Shown piece by piece: positions 55,091-64,000 of a stretch of DNA of 64,000 nt (positions are counted from its first letter, which is position 1; each line of letters begins with the position of its first letter). The DNA lies in assembly GCF_007874125.1 (NCBI RefSeq), contig NZ_CP040128.1, forward strand, positions 4,402,001 through 4,466,000. Direction: 5' to 3'. Position numbers and translations under genes: made by a program. This DNA is from Noviherbaspirillum sp. UKPF54. Its GTDB lineage: Bacteria; Pseudomonadota; Gammaproteobacteria; Burkholderiales; Burkholderiaceae_D. The notes under the pieces are model-generated. The model had not been told where the DNA came from. It ran no database searches and worked only from the letters and a program-made list of their open reading frames with translations.

Positions 55091-55588
55091 TTGAGTCTCA
55101 ATCTGAATGACAAGAAGGCCGTCGTCGCCGAAGTCTCCGCAAAGGTAGCAACTGCGCAGACTATCGTCGTGGCCGAATACCGTGGCATCCAGGTTGGTCA
55201 CTTGACGCAACTGCGCGCCAAAGCGCGTGCCCAAGGTGTGTACATGCGCGTGTTGAAAAACACGCTCGCACGTCGCGCCGTCGAGGGTACGCCGTTTGCT
55301 GGCCTCGCCTCCGAAATGACCGGCCCGTTGATCTACTCGATCTCCGAGGACGCCGTTGCAGCTGCTAAAGTCGTTCACGACTTTGCCAAAGGCAACGACA
55401 AGCTGGTTGTTAAGGCAGGTAACTACGCAGGCAAACCGCTCGATAAGGCGGGTGTTGCTGCGTTGGCTAGCATTCCGAGCCGTGAAGTCCTCATCTCCCA
55501 GTTGCTGGGTGTTATGCAGGCTCCGGTTTCCGGCTTTGCCCGTGCACTGGCTGCTCTCGCAGCGAAAAAGGAAGCCGAAAGCGCTTAA
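55091..55588 (+). CDS. rplJ: Ribosomal protein L10 (TTG start)
   Basis: A 165-residue L10: [39 protein letters not shown] and [16 protein letters not shown]. The best start is TTG at 55091, placed six bases after GGAGG (55080-55084). No ATG lies near the conserved N-terminus. Another in-frame TTG at 55085 overlaps the ribosome site and is unlikely. L10 anchors the L7/L12 stalk. Confidence 0.95.
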   Translation: MSLNLNDKKAVVAEVSAKVATAQTIVVAEYRGIQVGHLTQLRAKARAQGVYMRVLKNTLARRAVEGTPFAGLASEMTGPLIYSISEDAVAAAKVVHDFAKGNDKLVVKAGNYAGKPLDKAGVAALASIPSREVLISQLLGVMQAPVSGFARALAALAAKKEAESA

Positions 55589-55656
55589 CCGCTTTTCGCA
55601 CCTTTTTGCGTCAATACCGATTAGATGTAATTACCGAATCAATTTAGGAGTTTCAA

Positions 55657-56037
55657 ATGGCAATTAGCAAAGAAGATATCCTCGAAGCAGTAGGCCAGAT
55701 GTCCGTGATGGACCTGAACGATCTGGTCAAGGCTTTTGAAGAAAAATTTGGCGTGTCCGCAGCTGCAATGGCAGTTGCTGGCCCGGCAGCTGGCGCTGGC
55801 GCTGGCGCGGCTGCTGCTGAAGAGCAGACCGAGTTCACCGTTGTTCTGTCCGAAGTGGGCGCGAACAAGGTTGGCGTGATTAAGGCAGTTCGCGAAATCA
55901 CCGGCTTGGGCCTGAAGGAAGCCAAGGACCTGGTTGACGGTGCACCGAAGCCGGTCAAGGAAGGCGTTGCCAAGGCAGATGCAGAAGCTGCCAAGAAGAA
56001 GCTGGAAGAAGCTGGCGCGAAGGCCGAACTCAAGTAA
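55657..56037 (+). CDS. rplL: Ribosomal protein L7/L12
   Basis: A 126-residue stalk protein. The N-terminal dimerisation part is [20 protein letters not shown], followed by an Ala/Gly hinge ([20 protein letters not shown]) and the factor-binding domain ([38 protein letters not shown]). TAGGAG precedes the ATG. Confidence 0.98.
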   Translation: MAISKEDILEAVGQMSVMDLNDLVKAFEEKFGVSAAAMAVAGPAAGAGAGAAAAEEQTEFTVVLSEVGANKVGVIKAVREITGLGLKEAKDLVDGAPKPVKEGVAKADAEAAKKKLEEAGAKAELK

Positions 56038-56313
56038 TTTCGGCTTGCCAGGGCGAGTCAACATCGCCGGAGTCAAAGCTCAGAACTCTCTTGCAAGAGG
56101 GGGTTCGGCTTTGGCTCCTTTGTCGTTTTCGTGTTTTGTCGTGCCTTTGCCTGTATCAAGGCCTGGACTTAGGCAAAGGAAGAGTCGAGTTAGTAGGTAG
56201 TCTAGTTAACGCCGAAGGGCTGAGACTTGAGGTTTCGCAGATGGCAGCGGGCGACGTAATAACCTGCAGCGAGTCCTGAATTCTCCATCCTTCCTGTCAC
56301 TCACGGAGTGTCC
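56038..56313 (+). other. rplL-rpoB intergenic region
   Basis: A 276-bp gap. In enterics this gap holds an attenuator and an RNase III site. Here a short palindrome CTCTTGCAAGAG (56088-56099) is followed by GGGG and no U-run. GGAG stands five bases before the rpoB ATG at 56314. No gene is apparent. Confidence 0.45.
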
Positions 56314-60420
<4,107 letters not shown>

Positions 60421-60621
60421 GGAAGGAAAGCCCCGCCGGTTGCATAGCCGACCGGCGGGCACACAGTATTCGGCAGCGTGGGGATGCGGTGACCGCTCCC
60501 GGTATCGCCGGAACTCTCGCCACATGGCGAAGGGCTCTCCCGGCGATGCGAACAGGGTAAAAGCGATTCAGCGTATGCACGCGCAGCCAAGCGTCATTCA
60601 CGCCTAACTGGAGTGATAGAA
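60421..60621 (+). other. rpoB-rpoC intergenic region with hairpin
   Basis: A 201-bp gap, longer than in enterics. CCCGCCGGT and ACCGGCGGG (60432-60459) form a perfect 9-bp stem with a 10-base loop, 11 bp past the rpoB stop. No U-run follows, so processing or stability control is more likely than termination. GGAG precedes rpoC. Confidence 0.5.

Positions 60622-64000
<3,379 letters not shown>

Overview
The window is chromosomal DNA of a GC-rich betaproteobacterium, most likely of the order Burkholderiales and plausibly the family Oxalobacteraceae. This rests on gene content and order: a tRNA-Tyr/Gly/Thr-tuf-tRNA-Trp-secE-nusG-rplKAJL-rpoBC block, a glmU/glmS neighbourhood, several multidomain GGDEF/EAL proteins, and a chemoreceptor ending in a CheR-tether-like pentapeptide. 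No rRNA gene is present, so the genus cannot be fixed.

Layout. (1) 1-15.5 kb: host genes. These are a membrane GGDEF/EAL protein cut by the left edge, a PPi-type phosphofructokinase, an HD hydrolase, a sirtuin, an orphan ParB-like protein, a GMC oxidoreductase, a hemerythrin, a 1267-residue CHASE/PAS/GAF/GGDEF/EAL protein, a chemoreceptor and a bestrophin. (2) 15.5-39.0 kb: a complete Tn7-like transposon of about 23.5 kb, inserted 24 bp downstream of the glmS stop codon. This is the classical attTn7 position. Both ends carry repeats built on CCAATTATGTTTGTAAG: three spaced copies at the glmS-distal end and three abutting copies at the glmS-proximal end. A direct repeat ATGAG flanks the element. 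It encodes tnsA-tnsB-tnsC-tnsD plus a second TniQ-family protein, a divergent Xre regulator, and a cargo of stress and envelope genes. (3) 39.0-50.7 kb: host genes glmS, an Lrp/AsnC regulator, glmU, a lipoprotein, ttcA, folB, a FolM-like reductase, a MidA-type methyltransferase, two DUF2905 paralogues, an MFS exporter, an ArsC-like reductase and a class I glutamine amidotransferase. (4) 50.8-64.0 kb: the tRNA/tuf/secE/nusG/ribosomal protein/RNA polymerase block. rpoC runs off the right edge.

How the parts work together. TnsA and TnsB would form the heteromeric transposase. TnsB has D308, D396 and E431, with the same spacing as Tn7 TnsB. TnsC is the AAA+ regulator, and TnsD presumably recognises the 3' end of glmS. 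The second TniQ protein has no obvious target. No TnsE and no CRISPR-Cas genes are visible. The tns operon lies at the glmS-distal end with its 5' side facing the cargo, unlike Tn7, where tnsA abuts the glmS-proximal end. The cargo comprises a Mg-type P-ATPase, GYD, CsbD and BON proteins, an AI-2E-type permease, a response regulator-GGDEF-EAL protein, hemolysin III, a Crp/Fnr regulator, small stress-like proteins, and decayed insertion sequences of the IS3, IS5 and IS6 types. It looks like an environmental stress island rather than a resistance island.

The most unusual points are the dual-TniQ Tn7-like element with its inverted layout, its possible Xre control module, and an apparent one-base deletion in rplK. 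The last is more likely a sequence error than biology.
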